From positions 7,652,001-7,716,000 of the forward strand of contig NC_081807.1 in the NCBI RefSeq assembly GCF_030704535.1: a stretch of DNA of 64,000 nt, written 5' to 3'. The notes below the pieces were generated by a model that saw only the letters and a list, made by a program, of their open reading frames with translations, was not told the DNA's origin and made no database searches. How positions within the stretch are numbered: position 1 is the stretch's first letter; the number at the start of each line of letters is the position of its first letter. This DNA comes from Vitis vinifera (lineage: Eukaryota; Streptophyta; Magnoliopsida; Vitales; Vitaceae). A program made the translations under genes and the position numbers. Shown here one piece after another: positions 50,496 through 62,890 of this stretch.

Positions 50496-51433
50496 ACATG
50501 CAATTTCTTTTCAATGTTTGGGAAAAATCTTTTTACTTGATATATATATAAACGATGATTATTGAATATATAAACGATGATTATTGAACCTAAGATAATT
50601 TAAATTTTAAGCTTAATTTATTTTAAAATTGATTAAAGCTCTGGGTTTTAAATTAAAAATTTTAAATTCAACATATAATAAATATATTTAAAAATAATAT
50701 AAAAACTATGCATTACTTAATGGAGTTTTATATAAAAAATTTATCCAATATCAAATAATAATATATAAATCTTAAAATATTAGTTTATTTCAATTTTTAT
50801 TAATTTGAAAGCAAAAAAAAATTGAGAATCAAACCGACAAAATTGGTTTAAAAATTTTCAAATCCATTCTATGTTTATGATTATGGAAAATCAAATATAG
50901 ATTTTGAGTTTTTTCGATTTTACATATGAGAGTTGCACCGACACCATACATTATATTAGTAAATATGCAAATTGAAGAGTATTTTAGTTTAAATTTAAGA
51001 AAATATTTTATTTTAAAACTTTGTTAAAAAATATTTAAAAATTTAAAATATTTTTTATACCTCTTATATTTTTAAATGAATGAAAATAAAATTAATTTAT
51101 AAAATTTGGAGTTCTTTTCTTTATAATTTTTTAAAATTAACGGGTTGTAACCCACTTTTCCCTATAGAAATAGTTTGCAACCAACTTATTTTAAAACATA
51201 ATGTTGAGGATGAGGTAAACTACATGAAGGCAAGGTACATGTTGAGGTGAGGCCTAAATCGAAGGCTGTAGAGGTGATGGCCATGGCTTAGTTTGAGAGC
51301 TAGGTTGATGCTCAATTTTCATGTCCTTCAATTATGGTGGGAGCACTTACAGCAACCGATCACATGGGCGGTGAAGCAGTGCCTAGTAGAATCCATTATT
51401 CTTCATTATTGTGTGCCCATGTGTCTCACCCCC

Positions 51434-51479
<46 letters not shown>

Positions 51480-52970
51480 TATTATCTTTAATTTTCCTTT
51501 TATGTTCTATTGAAAAGATGCCTTGATGCCTCATGCCAACTTCTTCCACCCTGATACAACACACAAGTTTTCCTACTTCACCTTTAGGGATATAACTAAT
51601 TCATAAATTGCAATATCTATGCGTGTAAGTTGTAACCATCTTATATCCCTAATTAAGAGGATGATGTCTTTTCATATCATTTTGTAAGACTATGTTATAA
51701 TATCGATTCAATCATGATACATCGTCTATATATTTAGATTTTATTATTTCATATTAACTTCAATACTATTGTTTTATACTTAATCTCTCTAATTATTAAT
51801 ATATGATTTTATCCTTTTATACCTTAATCATAGGGTGACAAAACATAACATGATTCAAACTTGATACAATTTTAGGTTAAATATAATTATATTTATGTCA
51901 AATTTGTATTGATGTGCATGATGTCTAATAAATATGTTGTTTCTGGATTGACTTATATAATATGGATTTGACCTGAATCGATCTATTTGCTAATCACATT
52001 AATTAGCTTAATTATAACAACTTATTTAACCTTTATTAGTCTCACTTAAAATATGATTTTTGATAAATAAGTTAATTAAGTTATAAATATGTCAGATGCT
52101 GAGGTTAATCATATCAACTTAAATAAGACTTAACTCCACTTAATTCTTACCTTATTATTAAATAAGTTAATCAAGGTGTTACCTGTTCTATAATTAAATC
52201 ATATTTAGATAAACTTTTAAATCAATTATTCTTTTTTGGGTTCTATTAGGTTGACCTACTTACTTGAGTGCTTGACTTTTCACAAAATACAAAGAAGGCC
52301 CATTGAAAAGAATTGCTACCCCAACCCAATGTTCATATGGATCCAATAACTCATATTTTACCATATACAATCAACAATGATATGTAAGATTTGGTATCTC
52401 TTAGTTATTTTAAAATTTTCCTCTTTTGTACAATTGATTTTAAAATCTCAAAAATGTCATTAATATAATTTTGATATTTTGAAAAATTTTATTAAATAAA
52501 AATTTGCTTAATAAATCACATTTAAATAAATTTTGAATTTATTTTTAAAATAAATAAATTATTAAAAAGTGCTACTTATGTTTAAAAAGCTCTTTTTTTT
52601 TTTTTTTCTTAAATCTTAAGGGACAAAGGCAAGTTCTTTCAATGTACCTTGGGTAGAGTCTTTCACTTAAATCATTGAAGCAAAGGGGTTTTCTCCTTTT
52701 CCAAGAAGAATTTTTCTCCTTACAATCTTTCCTAAGAAAAGGGATCTTTCATGGGTGGGTGGTTATCCCCACCATCTTACATGAGAGGAAAAAACACCTC
52801 ATCTTTGTTGTGGAAGTGGAGGCATTGCTTTACATTTCTTTGTAAGTGGGGGTGTTGTCCCATCTTTTCTATGATTAGTCCTTTTAACAATCACTATTTC
52901 CTCCTAAAGATGTTTCTTTTCATAAAAAAAGATGTAAATACATCTCAATTTCTATTTACACTTGCACCCT
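50439..52970. other. AT-rich intergenic DNA
   Basis: No gene is supported. A (TTA)n microsatellite lies at about 50465-50493 and a direct repeat of AAACGATGATTATTGAA near 50551-50588. 51240-51430 is mixed in composition without recognisable protein. 51830-52210 shares phrases with the reverse complement of 23690-24260. Confidence 0.45.
51437..51476 (+). repeat. (CT)20 microsatellite
   Basis: Twenty uninterrupted CT units. Confidence 0.9.
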
Positions 52971-52974
52971 ATTA

Positions 52975-53262
52975 GGTGGTGTTTGTTTTTTTTGCTTAAT
53001 TATAAATAGAAACTTAATACTTAATAGTGTTAAATATCAGGTTATTTGTTTTTACAGAATTTTATTTCTATTAAGTATTAAAAAGTAAAGAAAAATCAAC
53101 ATATTATTTTTTCTATTTAGAAAAAATTTAATATTTTGACTTTTTTTTATTCAATAAAAAGTTTATAATAAGTCATGAAAAAGTATAAAAACAAATAACT
53201 TAAATTTTAAAAACAAATTGTTTTAAGCAAAAAGCTAAAAAAACAAAAAAGCAAACACCCTC
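52975..53262. mobile_element. Tourist-like MITE (PIF/Harbinger type), 288 bp
   Basis: The ends are inverted: GGTGGTGTTTGTTTTTTTTG on the left and AAAAAAGCAAACACCCTC on the right. TTA flanks both sides (52972-52974 and 53263-53265), the 3-bp duplication expected for PIF/Harbinger elements. The interior is AT-rich and has no ORF. The decayed element at 15136-15465 seems related. Confidence 0.7.
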
Positions 53263-53265
53263 TTA

Positions 53266-56200
53266 GATGATACTTTGATCCTCCATCCCTAAATATTTAA
53301 AATTAGATCAAGGAAATTAGTTGGAGGGTTAGTCTCTCATACCTAAAAGTACTTTTTAAATTATTTTTTTTTTTAATCCTATCTGAAACTATAATTTTTT
53401 TTCATGAATGCCTGAATTTTTATTAATATTGTTGGTTAATAAATGGGAATGATAAACAAGGAGGGCTTGCCACCTTCCTCCTACTCTTGGCATTCATAAC
53501 CCTCCATTGCACTTCTTAAAGTAATATATATATATATATATTTAAATTGTTTGACCATGGATTAAATCCAAAGTCATGATCAACCAATTTTTTCAACATT
53601 AATTATTATTACTATTTAGAATAAAATTTTTAGAATGGAGTAGAAAAAACATGGTTATTTGTGTTTCTCAAAAAGAGCTTTTTGGTTTTTAAGGGAAAAA
53701 AAAATGCTTTTTCATAAATAAGGTTTTTGAGATCTGTTTTGAAAATAAGACATTTAAAAAAAATAATTACATAAATATAAAGAATGATTGAAAAGGAAAT
53801 ATTGTTGATAAAAGTTATATTTAAAAATATTTCAAAACATAAAAAGCCAAATTAAGAATATTCCTAAGTTCCTGAATATATATTTATTCTAAAAATAAAT
53901 AAAAAACTGTTTTTTCAAGTCATTTTTGAAAATGTTCCTAAGTAGGCCCTTTATTTTTTTCGCCTCATTTGAAACCATGAAATTAAAGTCTTAAAGATTT
54001 TCAATTGATGGAAGCTTTTAATAATTTTTTTAGTAATAAATTAAATAAATTCCCTTGGAATTTGATCATTTTCATTTTCTCTCCCTACTTTATACAATTT
54101 AAATTTATTTTTTCACATTAAATTATAATTTACAGGGTCTTCTTAGCAGACCAATCATAAAATATCACGTGTATAATTTGATTAATTATTTTATGACTAA
54201 TTAATTTATGTCCCATGACTTATATTCTTTTATACTTTCAGTTTCATTTCTTTGATACTAATTTCATTCTTTTATACTTTGATTTCATTAATTTCAATAC
54301 AAAATTGATAACTTAAGATTTTCTTAAGAAACTAACAAACTTCATAAATATCTTGAGATTAAGGATGCATTTGGTTGAACTACTAGTTATATTAAAGTGA
54401 TTTTTGGAACTACTTATATTAAAGTGCTTTTTTGGAAAAAGGTATATCAACTAAAAATTGACCAAAACATCTTCTAAAAGTTTTTAATAAAACAATTACA
54501 TTCTCAATTGTACTAAAGAAGAGCCAAAATCATGTCCTAACCTTTTGAATTATGATTCTCCAATATAAAAAAAGAACTTTTCGGCAATATATATATATGA
54601 AAAAAAAAGCCTCATGCTTTAGTGAAAAGCACTTATAACCTTCAAATTAAATGCGAAACTTTTAAGCTTATCCACACAATATCATGTGGGTTGGACAAAT
54701 TGTCCTTTTGACTAACAGAGAGCATTGAAAATTTTGTCCTGCTTGTTAGCGAAGTCATAAAATTAGCACATGGATAAGTTAATGGCTTTTCCCCAGTGAG
54801 TTGGCTGCTATTAATTGATGGCATTAGTGTCAACACATTTTCCACACATTAGTGAACGGATTAAGGGGAAGTGCACATGGCTTTAATTTTTCTGATTTTC
54901 CGATGTGGGTCCTTTGGAAGAGACGATGAGGCCCAAAATCTTTCAGTACTGTTGATGAAAAAGATTTTTTTTTTTCCCTCAAAATATTTTCAGAAGATGG
55001 AGGTGCCATGCATGTGATTTGTGTGTTAATGGGTCCAACATCTATATCATGGACCCGCAGTTCGTGAATCATTACGTCTAATAATGTGCATGTTCATGGG
55101 TGTAATTACAAAGTATGATAAATAGATTTTTCTGCCATAAGAATTCTTGAAAGCATTCTCATCATTTTGGGTTTATGATTTTATAACTTCAGTCACTAGT
55201 TCCATAACCTCAAATTTGTCCGTGAATAGCCTATTATTATTATTATTAATTTTTTTTAAATTGACTATTAACTTATATTTGAGGTAGATTGGGATCACTT
55301 ATTCAGGTCGTGGATTAAGGACAAAAAAAGGAATTTTTAAAATTTACTATTAGCATTATGTTTGAATTTTTTGTATAAAACATGCCATTCATCCTATACT
55401 TTATAATTTTATCGGTTTTTAGTAGGGTTGCATTTGTCTGATCATAAAACTCGACTTAATCTTAATTGATCGAAAAATATAGGTAATGATTGTTGTTAGG
55501 TAATTCATAAGTTTTAATCCAGTTATGATCACTTTAGTGAATGTATATGATGGTAATAATTGACCATGCATAGAATTTAGTTTATTATGATTGATGTGAG
55601 GAATAGAAACAGTGATGATCATATGAACAACATCCATTAAACAATTAAATCTTTTTTCTTATTACAATTTTTTTTCTCTTTTTTATTTAATCAAATGAAT
55701 AAGAAACCAACGCTAGGAGAAGTTCTGGATGCAACGAAAGCTTTCATATTCAACTAGTTGATATATTGATTTCAATTCTATTCAATTTTCTTAGGTATTC
55801 TATAAACTTATCATTTCAATATGGTTTAGTGTGAATATTTTCATTTGAAGTGTTTTTAATGGAAGTAATTTTCTTAAAAGCGTTTTCCGTATAATAACCT
55901 ATCAAATACTTCTTAAAAAAATAAAATGATACAAGTGATTTTGAAAAATTTTAAAAATATTTTTTAAAAGTGTATAATATAATAATTTTTAAAAAGCTTG
56001 AAGGGGTGCTCCATGAAAAAACAATAGGCTAGTTGACACATGCAAAACCCTCAATGTGTACTACATGTATCGAAATAGCGTAGTTATTATATAAAGTAGC
56101 TTCCCTTTTAAAATATGATTAAGAAAAAGATGATGGGAAGGTGCCAAACCCTAGAGTATAGTTGGGAAAGAAAAGGAAAAAGAAAGAAAGTAGGCATGCC

Positions 56201-57540
56201 TCGGAAGGAGAACCAAACAATACAAGGAGAAGGTAGAATTTAAAAGAGCAATTTAGGTGGAAGTGCGTGTGCACGTGCATACATGTGTGTAAATATGTGG
56301 AAGAATCAGGAGATTGCATGGGAAGATGTACAAATATATGCAAATGCACACGTGCTCCCACATGTGTGTGTAAGTAAATTTTGGGAAGTGAGGAGGTGGT
56401 GAGGGCATGTGAAAATCCATGAAAAAACATATAGTCAACTGTGGAAGCACCACTTCGACCCCCAAGACACTGTCATCCTCTGTCCATTCACGACTCATGC
56501 ACCCACGCTCCACACAATCTCCTCTCATTCCCTTTTCACATCAAATATCCTCCTCAATCTTACCTTTTTTTTTTTTTGTTTTTTCCTTTTCATTAGTATC
56601 GGATCATAATTGTCGACTTTAAATTTAAAAATAATATTTTTGTTGTATTCTACGCTATTGTAAAACTAAACAAGTAAATACTCTTCATGGGGACAAACAA
56701 ATAAACATCATATCAGAATTATAAATTCACTCATAATAGATAATATTTACATAATTGAGAGCAAGTCATTACACATATAATACTACGAATCTATTAAAAA
56801 AAAATAATCATTTTGATACTATAGCAAGATTGTCTTTCAAAATTTTGATTGAAAACAGTTTAAAACAAAACTTAATTTAGGAAAAAGTTTAAAATATATA
56901 ATTTTTTTTGGTTAAAAGCTTTTAGTTATTAAGTAATAAATTTGAATGAAAGCTCTAATAATATCGGGTTTTCTCACAACATAATTCAATGTGTTCATGA
57001 CCTTAATAAATAAGAGTCAAGCTTTAATAATTAATGAACTAGGTCACAAAACCCTAACATTTTTAAACAACTTCCTTAATACATGTATTGAAATCCAAGA
57101 GATGAGCCTAACCAACCCAAAAAAAGGGGAGGTACATAAAAGGAATTGTCTATGTATTTACCCAACCCAACTCAATTATAGGTGGGGAGGAATACCAAGA
57201 ATACAAAGGAAAGCAGCGAGTGTAGTGTAGTGTAGTAGGGGCCGACTAAAAATTAAAAAAGAAGAATAGTGATTAAGTGAAAGAAATGGGAAGAGAGGGT
57301 TAAAGGAGGGGAAAAGAAAATGAATGGCTATAATTTGGGGGAGTAAGTGAGGGACAAAAGGGTGGAGTGATCACGGGATAGGTGTCCATATACTGTGGAA
57401 GAGAAGATGGAGGTGTACCTAGTTTTGTTAAGGGGAGTACACAGTGCCCCGCTGTCCACCATGTGAAGGCGTTGTGGCTCTCTTTCTCTTTCTCTTTCTC
57501 TATCTTTCTCTCTCTCATTCAAACCAACCCAACTGGCACT
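53266..57540. other. Intergenic DNA
   Basis: No gene is supported. 55840-55990 has a GTTTGACAGT-type MITE fragment. 56255-56385 has TG/CA-rich DNA with a near repeat (GCACGTGCATACATGTGTGT and GCACACGTGCTCCCACATGT). 57170-57540 is mixed in composition and probably begins the upstream region of the next gene. The remainder is AT-rich with chance frames. Confidence 0.45.
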
Positions 57541-57861
57541 TTTGATTCATTCACATAGAGAGGCGAATGGGGAGAGTCAGGACAAAACTAGTCTAGGATT
57601 TGAGTCCGATTCGCTTGGTTTTTTCCCACTATCCTTCTTCTATCCTACTCGTAGAAGACTAAAAATAGACACACACATCCCTACAGCCAAGAAAGAGGGA
57701 GAGGGAGAGGGAGAGGGAGAGGTCTGTGTATGTGAGAGAGAAACAGTGACACGGAGAGAGAGAGAGAGGGGGAGAGGGAGGATTTTTTTTTCAGTCTGAG
57801 GCTTTCCTCCTGATAAAGAAAGAAGAGCCATTTGGGGGTTTATTGAGAAGGGCATTGAAGA
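57541..57861 (+). promoter_or_regulatory. Probable 5' leader of the SOFL gene, GA-rich
   Basis: A GAGGGA/GAGAGA purine array lies at about 57690-57785, followed by a short T run and then the ATG at 57862. Long GA (or CT) tracts are frequent in plant leaders. Splice sites upstream were not evident. Confidence 0.35.
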
Positions 57862-58762
57862 ATGAATATGTTGGCTTCAGAATGCAGTAGTGGGTGTGAG
57901 TCTGGTTGGACCCTGTACTTGGAGCACTCTTTTCTTTCTGCAGACCCTTTACATAGAGGTAGTGGGTTTGTAGATGGAGAAGTGAAAAGAGGTAAAGATG
58001 AGGCTGAGGAAGAAGAAGAAGAAGACTTGTCCATGGTTTCTGATGCATCTTCTGGGCCTCCACATTTCCAGGAAGATGAAGGGTACTGCAATGATGATAA
58101 TGGGTGCTTCTATCCTCATTCCATGGCTGCCACATTGGTGAAAAACAATGGAAAAAGGCAAAAAATCAGGACACATAGGGGACGCGTCGAGCAGGAAGAT
58201 CCTTCTTTTCTTGATGACACTGCTAGCTCTCCTCTCTTCAACTTCTCCAAGGTGAGTACACTGAAACGGCATTGCTTATAATCAGTGTGAGATATGGAGA
58301 TTTTGTAATTCATTTTCTATCAATTTCACAGAACAATGGTTTCACTCTCAACAACAACCAAGCTTCAATGGAGAGTGTGTTGGATTTTTCTCAAGGCTTC
58401 TCCACAACTCACTTCAAGGTACCTGGAATGCTTCTTTCTGGGGTAGATTATGAAATTTCCCACTCTTCTCTGCTCTGTTTCTTGATACAAAGCTTGTTTC
58501 TTGCAGGGGAGATCTGCAGCATTTCAGAAGCATTTAGGTCTGCTACACTCCTCAATGTCTGGGAACCAACTCCAGCAAAACCAGTTGAGTATCCTTGTTT
58601 TTGCCTTAACAATCAACCAGTTTCTTTTTTCAATGTTACAATGCTTGAGCTATCAGCATTTTTTTTCCTCCTCTTTTGTGTGTGTAGCTCTCTTCTGGTT
58701 ATTAATTTTATCAAGTTTCCTTCAACAGGTGGTTTGAAGGGAAGAGGATGGGCATGAGATGA
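57862..58762 (+). CDS. SOB FIVE-LIKE (SOFL) protein, 4 exons, 195 aa
   Basis: A small plant-specific protein of the SOB5/SOFL family. In Arabidopsis, members affect cytokinin levels and growth; the biochemical role is unsettled. Exons: 57862-58251, 58332-58418, 58507-58583, 58729-58762. All introns are GT-AG and the phases fit. The SOFL-A motif is CESGWTLYLEHS at residues 12-23 and the SOFL-B motif is DLSMVSDASSGPPH at 55-68, preceded by an acidic Glu run (49-54). The C-terminal part has NFSKNNG and SAAFQKHLGLL and ends in FEGKRMGMR. The short first block before SOFL-A fits an N-terminal start at this ATG. No membrane segment or signal peptide is visible. The gene appears intact. Which SOFL paralogue it is cannot be settled by eye. 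Confidence 0.9.
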
Positions 58763-59344
58763 GGTGATTTCCATGGCTCCCACATCACTTGTTGCTGTAA
58801 TTGATGCAGAGGGAGTTGCTCCAAATGAGGTGTTGGGAGAGCTGCCAAAGGAAAGGGAATTGGATCTCAAAAGGGATCTTGTTCTTTTCTTTTCTTTTCT
58901 TTTCTTTTCTTCTCTTTTTTGGCTGTCAATGCAGTGGGAAACACCCTGAGAGCAAAAGTAGAAAATAAAATTTCATGTTTTCAAAATTTAATTTCTTTGT
59001 CATTGAATAGTGGGCACAAATGAGTTGTTCTCTGAGTCCTTGGGACAATCCCTTTTCTTTTCATGGAGCCCCATGCTCTCTCCTATTTCACAACTTGCAA
59101 TTTGAAAAAAACCCCATAATCTAACTTACATTTAACTAATCTGAATGTCAATATTCCAACCCACTTGGCCTTGAACAACAATAATCTCCTCTAACAGTGA
59201 ATGACATATAGATGCTGTATTACTTGCTGCTTCACAGCAAACCCATGATTTGTTTCCAAAATTTAGGGGACCCTTTTAAAGAGAAGTACAAAACTGCTTT
59301 GGGAACTTACGTTTTCTTAACAATGAAGCAGATGCATTAACCTT
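58763..59344. other. 3' flank of the SOFL gene
   Basis: Probably includes the 3' UTR. A (TTTTC)n run lies at about 58884-58912. No further coding frame. Confidence 0.4.
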
Positions 59345-59602
59345 TTCAGTTTCTCCAACATAATCCATGTGTACTCTTTTCTCATAATTTTCAGTTTTGG
59401 TATTTCCCAGTTCCATTTCCCCAACTCATCTCAAAACACTTGCCTCCTAAACTGATAACAACTACAAAATCTTCAGTTTCTCCAACATAATCCATGTGTA
59501 CTCTTTTCTCATAATTTTCAGTTTTGGTATTTCCCAGTTCCATTTCCCCAACTCATCTCAAAACACTTGCCTCCTAAACTGATAACAACTACAAAATCTT
59601 CA
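59345..59602 (+). repeat. Perfect 127-bp tandem duplication
   Basis: 59345-59471 and 59472-59598 are identical base for base over 127 bp, and the identity runs four bases further (TTCA). The unit starts TTCAGTTTCTCCAACATAAT and ends AACAACTACAAAATC. No ORF spans it. The absence of mismatches implies a young event, or an assembly artefact. Confidence 0.95.
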
Positions 59603-60515
59603 ACAAAATCTCAGATTTTCTCATCATCCATCAGAGTGTGAGTGAGTGAGAGGGAGAGCTCATTATTGAATCCATGCAAATTTAATAGTCCATCCCATTC
59701 TAGAAAGAATTGAACAGTGAGATATGAGTATAATTTTATTTAAAAAAAAAACATATAATCATATTACTCAACAACAAACAGGACAAAAAGAAGTTCTACC
59801 CACCTAGAATTGGTGGCTAGTCACTGGAGATATGATCCGATACAGGTTAAATTATCAGATTTGTTTAGGTGGGATGCCTTCAAAATTTATATTGGAAAGC
59901 TCTATACATGTATAGAGCTAGACCTTGGAAAAGTCTGGGGGTGTAATAGAGACAAGACCTGTGTCTCTGGGTGTCCAGACAAGGCACCATCCAGATGGTT
60001 CTAGCCCTCATAAATTCAAAAACAAATAAAAATTCAGGCCTAATGCAAGTGTAGAAAAATGAGACAGCATGAAGAAAAGGGTTAAATGGGTGATGGGCAG
60101 TCAGATAAGAGTGAGGGGTGAGGAGGAAATGCCAGATTCAATGTTGGAATATTTCAAATGCATCTCCTTGAACTTTTTTCAAGCCCGGGAGATCCTGCCT
60201 GAGATCTTCCTGACCTAATTCAACATGCCCCATTTAATTTTATATGGCCTCTTTTATCTCATTAGGAAGGATCATACTTGTTTTTAATATTTTCTATGTA
60301 TTTCTTGCCTCCTCCAACCCTGTCTGCTTTGAAGCTGTCATTGGACTTGGTGTCATCCACAATTATATGTCCCTTCATTTCTTTATTCGTAAAACTACTC
60401 CCAGTCAATTCTGTTTTCTATTCAAGAAAATGAAGAGGATAAAGAGAAAGAATGCATTTGAGAATTTAGGATGTCAAAATTCGTAGCTTCACTCACACAT
60501 GACACATCTAGTCAA
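59603..60515. other. Intergenic DNA
   Basis: Mixed composition. Short frames such as 59810-60004 and 60244-60486 have no recognisable protein features or splice partners. Nothing else is recognised. Confidence 0.4.
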
Positions 60516-60519
60516 GAAA

Positions 60520-62890
60520 ATGTAAAGAAAAGAAAAGGAATCAAGGGTTGGGAAAGCTAAAGACAAACCAAAGAAAATGTATAGAAAGAATAGTTAGACT
60601 TTGCCTCACTACACTCCATCATTTTGGATAAGAATTAAGAGGGTATGGGGAAAACATCTTTGCCCTTCCAACTACCATCAAAACAAAGTCCCCAATCCCC
60701 TGACACATATGGAGGGGAAGGGGAAGGGGAGGGGACTTTGTTGTTTCTTACATTAATCTATTCTCTTCATGTCTCCAGTACAGTTTTCGCCATAGGGTGT
60801 CCCCATTTCTCATGACAAGCTTCTCCTCGTCGCTTCTCGTCTCTGCCAATCTACTTTGATGACCAGAATTTTACTCGTAAAATTCTGCCAAACGCATGTG
60901 GTCTAAGTCAGAGAGCATGAGCATGCATGCACAAAGTGCATGACCTCTGCCAAGATCTATTCTCACTGATCTATGGTACTAAAGGAATATGATTCAAATT
61001 CTAGATGCTTCTCTGGGTTGCCCATCATTTTTTAGCTCAAAAAAGACTATGGTTAACCTTTCTAACATGGAAAAATTTGAAAATACAAGCAGCTGAAATG
61101 GGGTTTCATCAACTATTTAAGCCTCATGAAGTTCATCCAATATAAATACATGTGCACTGAAGGTATCAAATCTAAAGCTTCTCAAGGACAGAAAATTATT
61201 ATCTAGTTTAGAATGATTCCTTATCTTTTCAAAGTAGAAAGATGCTAATATCCTTGAGAGGGAAAAGCCACAAACAAAAAGCTTATTACAAATCTATGTG
61301 GAAAGTTCATGGCCAAGAATCTGAAGCTAGCAATAGATTGATGGAGTGGAGAGAATTTGCAATTAGTTGTCAGTTTAGAGTCACATAACTTCACTCTTAA
61401 GGGCAGACTACGAAAATACCTGTCCTCCAGCGAGGACACATAAAGGGTGGCTAGCTAGATGGCTCCATGAGTCCTACCATGACAAGTCCCCAACTGTTCA
61501 TTTTAATACATGCATGATACTCTAATCTTCATAATTCGTGTTTAATGAATGTGAAGCAAAAAATATATTTATGATGGATAACTGAACTAGAAGAAATAGT
61601 AAATATAGTCATAGAATTGTCCCACATAAATAAGTGATATGACTTACAATTAAGAAGCAAGATAAACATATCTCATGCATCTTTCTTAAATTAGGATTTG
61701 TTTGATTATGTCTTTGAATAATGAAACCTAATACTGGGTAGTATTAACTTCAAGTAGGGAAATACTAATCTTTGAGTATGCAAATCTTAATATCTAGACA
61801 AAAGCATCCCTTACATCTGTTGCTTGGCTCATCATTTCCTGATTTAATATCATTGGATAATCCAGGGGATGACAGTGAAGGTTTGAGTGAAGAAAACTTT
61901 AAAAGATCGAGTATAAATCGACAAAAAAGAAAGATAGAAGGCAGTGAGATTGGAGCCAAAGACAAATTAAAGAAATATATAGAAAGAATGGTGTCTTTGC
62001 CAGTTTGCCTCACTGCACTCCATCATGTTGGATGAGAATTTAAGGGGCATGGGAAAACATCTTTTGTCCTTCCAACTACCACCAAAACAAAGCCCTCAGT
62101 AACAGGGCAGGAGTTGAAGAGAGAGGCTTTATTGTTTGTCGCATTAATCTAATTTCTTCCTGTCTTCACCTGCTGTTTTCGCTAAAGAGTGTTCCCATTC
62201 TTAATGACAATGCCTCCTTATTGCTTATCTGACCAAAATTTTACTCATAAATATCTGCCACATGCATGTGATCTAAGTCAGATTGCATGAGCACTGCGAT
62301 GACCAATTCCCACCGATCTATAGTCCTAAAGGAGTATGAGTCATATCCTACATGCTGCTCTTTATGGGTTGCCCATGATTATATCTTTTCTTTGCCAAAG
62401 GGGCTATCATTAACCAAGATTTGAAGTTCATGGTTATATATATGGTACCAAGTCTCATTAAAATAAAATTTTTAACATGCTATTCTCTTGCTTGTAGGTG
62501 AACATTCAGTCCATTATGGTCAAAGTAGTAGATCAATTTGGACTTTCAAGATGCTCAAATACAAATCAATTTGATTGTCCAAGTCACAAGGGATGTGGTC
62601 AAATAGATCCAAAGGCTTGGGCAATCTATTAATTTCCTCCTGCAATCACACAAAAAGGGAGGCTGGATGCCTCCGCCATTCCTAAAATGAGAAATCACCA
62701 AGGAAGTTAAGGTTTGACTTCAGAAATCTTCAGCATTTGTGATTAATCAAAGCAATGGGAAAAAAATCTACTAGTATCAGCACGATTTGTTGACTGAATA
62801 TTAAATATAGTAGGATTGTTCCATATGGATAAGGGATGTAACTTAGAATTAAGAAGCAAGAGGATCACACATCTCAAGGATTTTTCTCAA
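60520..62890 (+). repeat. Diverged tandem duplication of about 1.2-1.4 kb
   Basis: 60570-61030 aligns with 61950-62380. Shared landmarks are TTTGCCTCACTACACTCCATC/TTTGCCTCACTGCACTCCATC, CTTCCAACTACCA, CAGTTTTCGC/CTGTTTTCGC, GTGGTCTAAGTCAG/GTGATCTAAGTCAG and CACTGATCTATGGT/CACCGATCTATAGT. A second pair, 61590-61685 and 62800-62890, shares AATTAAGAAGCAAGA. The middle parts have diverged or been replaced. Substitutions and indels are scattered and no shared reading frame is maintained, so it looks non-coding. Confidence 0.75.

Noticed and set aside
56119..56528. Minus-strand ORFs of 91 and 103 codons
   Set aside because: His/Thr/Cys-rich repeats follow from the TG/CA-rich DNA. No recognisable domain.
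57640..58313. Minus-strand ORFs antisense to the SOFL gene
   Set aside because: Phe/Leu/Ser-rich shadows of the acidic and GA-rich sense strand. The sense strand carries both SOFL motifs with correct splice sites.
61772..62035. 87-codon ORF rich in charged residues in the duplicated region
   Set aside because: The matching segment of the other repeat unit does not keep the frame, so it is unlikely to be coding.
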